Below, one piece after another: positions 63,815 through 64,000 of a stretch of 64,000 nt of DNA. The notes below the pieces were generated by a model. That model made no database searches. It had not been told where the DNA came from and worked only from the letters and a program-made list of their open reading frames with translations. The position numbers were made by a program, and so were the translations under genes. The DNA is from Gemmatimonadota bacterium. GTDB taxonomy: Bacteria; Gemmatimonadota; Gemmatimonadetes; Longimicrobiales; Gaopeijiaceae. Numbering within the stretch: the stretch's first letter is position 1; each line of letters begins with the position of its first letter. The DNA is taken from positions 124,001 to 188,000 of the forward strand of contig JAJDXG010000019.1 of the NCBI GenBank assembly GCA_022823365.1, given 5' to 3'.

Positions 63815-64000
63815 GCCGCCTCCGGCGATGTCGTCACGACATCCACGCCGAGCACCCCGTCGATGTCCGGCACCAGGACGTCGACCCGCTGATGCGGCAG
63901 CACCGTCACCGCCCGGCCCACGATGTCGGGCTGGATGGGCAGTTCGCGGCCCGCGCGGTCCACGAGGGCGCAATAGTAGATGCGGGACGCGCGCCCCCAG
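63811..64000 (-). CDS. pyrR: Bifunctional pyr operon regulator/uracil phosphoribosyltransferase, C-terminal part
   Basis: The gene runs off the right edge; its last 62 codons are visible in the frame starting at 63999. The reading begins [20 protein letters not shown], then [22 protein letters not shown] and a short tail. This matches the PyrR ending (LVDRGxRELPIxxDxVG). PyrR binds nascent pyr mRNA to control transcription in response to UMP. Its stop overlaps the pyrB start. It is not visible as a normal ORF because the start lies outside. Confidence 0.85.
   Translation of the reverse strand, partial: WGRASRIYYCALVDRAGRELPIQPDIVGRAVTVLPHQRVDVLVPDIDGVLGVDVVTTSPEAA

Overview
The window is GC-rich, densely packed bacterial chromosome. 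It carries TonB-dependent receptors, lipoprotein beta-propellers, a DUF5916 barrel protein, two DUF2911 proteins, quinoproteins and Ser/metallo-peptidases. This mix, with Shine-Dalgarno starts and 4-bp gene overlaps, suggests a Gram-negative, protein-scavenging heterotroph. Gemmatimonadota is my best guess, from gene content only. No phage, transposon, integrase or CRISPR was found.

Layout. 1-1.3 kb: end of a Na+/solute symporter and a PIN/Phd toxin-antitoxin (TA) pair. 1.3-6.0 kb: a minus-strand operon of a ThDP-dependent acyl-CoA lyase/decarboxylase, a formyl-CoA-transferase-like enzyme and a POT peptide transporter. 6.2-14.9 kb: propeller lipoprotein, Xre/RES TA pair, quinone oxidoreductase, DUF2911 lipoprotein, a truncated and frameshifted Cache receptor, and a TonB receptor. 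15.0-19.9 kb: a tRNA with anticodon CAU and an NAD-linked formate dehydrogenase. Its large subunit is read through an in-frame UGA, which by position and the SECIS-like hairpin after it should encode selenocysteine. 20-26 kb: upp with a TM2 protein, DUF2784, an M20 amidohydrolase, a PIN/RHH TA pair, an NHL propeller and a second DUF2911 protein. 26.3-32.3 kb: a tripartite RND efflux operon. 32.3-40.3 kb: an M1 aminopeptidase, then a minus-strand run of S9 peptidase, serine hydrolase, RuBisCO-like protein, cupin and MtnA. The last three match the methylthioadenosine-isoprenoid shunt.

40.4-53.7 kb: an AHSA1/NTF2 fusion, a dihaem cytochrome c with a PQQ dehydrogenase, an NHL propeller, an unnamed internally triplicated exported protein coupled to an outer-membrane barrel protein, an SDR, DUF5916 and pcm. 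53.7-59.3 kb: a minus-strand M50 protease-scpA-scpB-rluB string ending in a TonB receptor. 59.4-64 kb: rpsT, a second PQQ dehydrogenase broken by an in-frame TAG, and pyrR(partial)-pyrB-pyrC.

Metabolic reading. If the CoA-transferase/ThDP pair makes formyl-CoA and formate, the selenoprotein formate dehydrogenase could oxidise that formate to CO2 and NADH; this link is inference. The RuBisCO-like/cupin/MtnA set would recycle methylthioribose phosphate into the isoprenoid precursor DXP. All three TA modules have inverted repeats at their own start or promoter, consistent with autoregulation.
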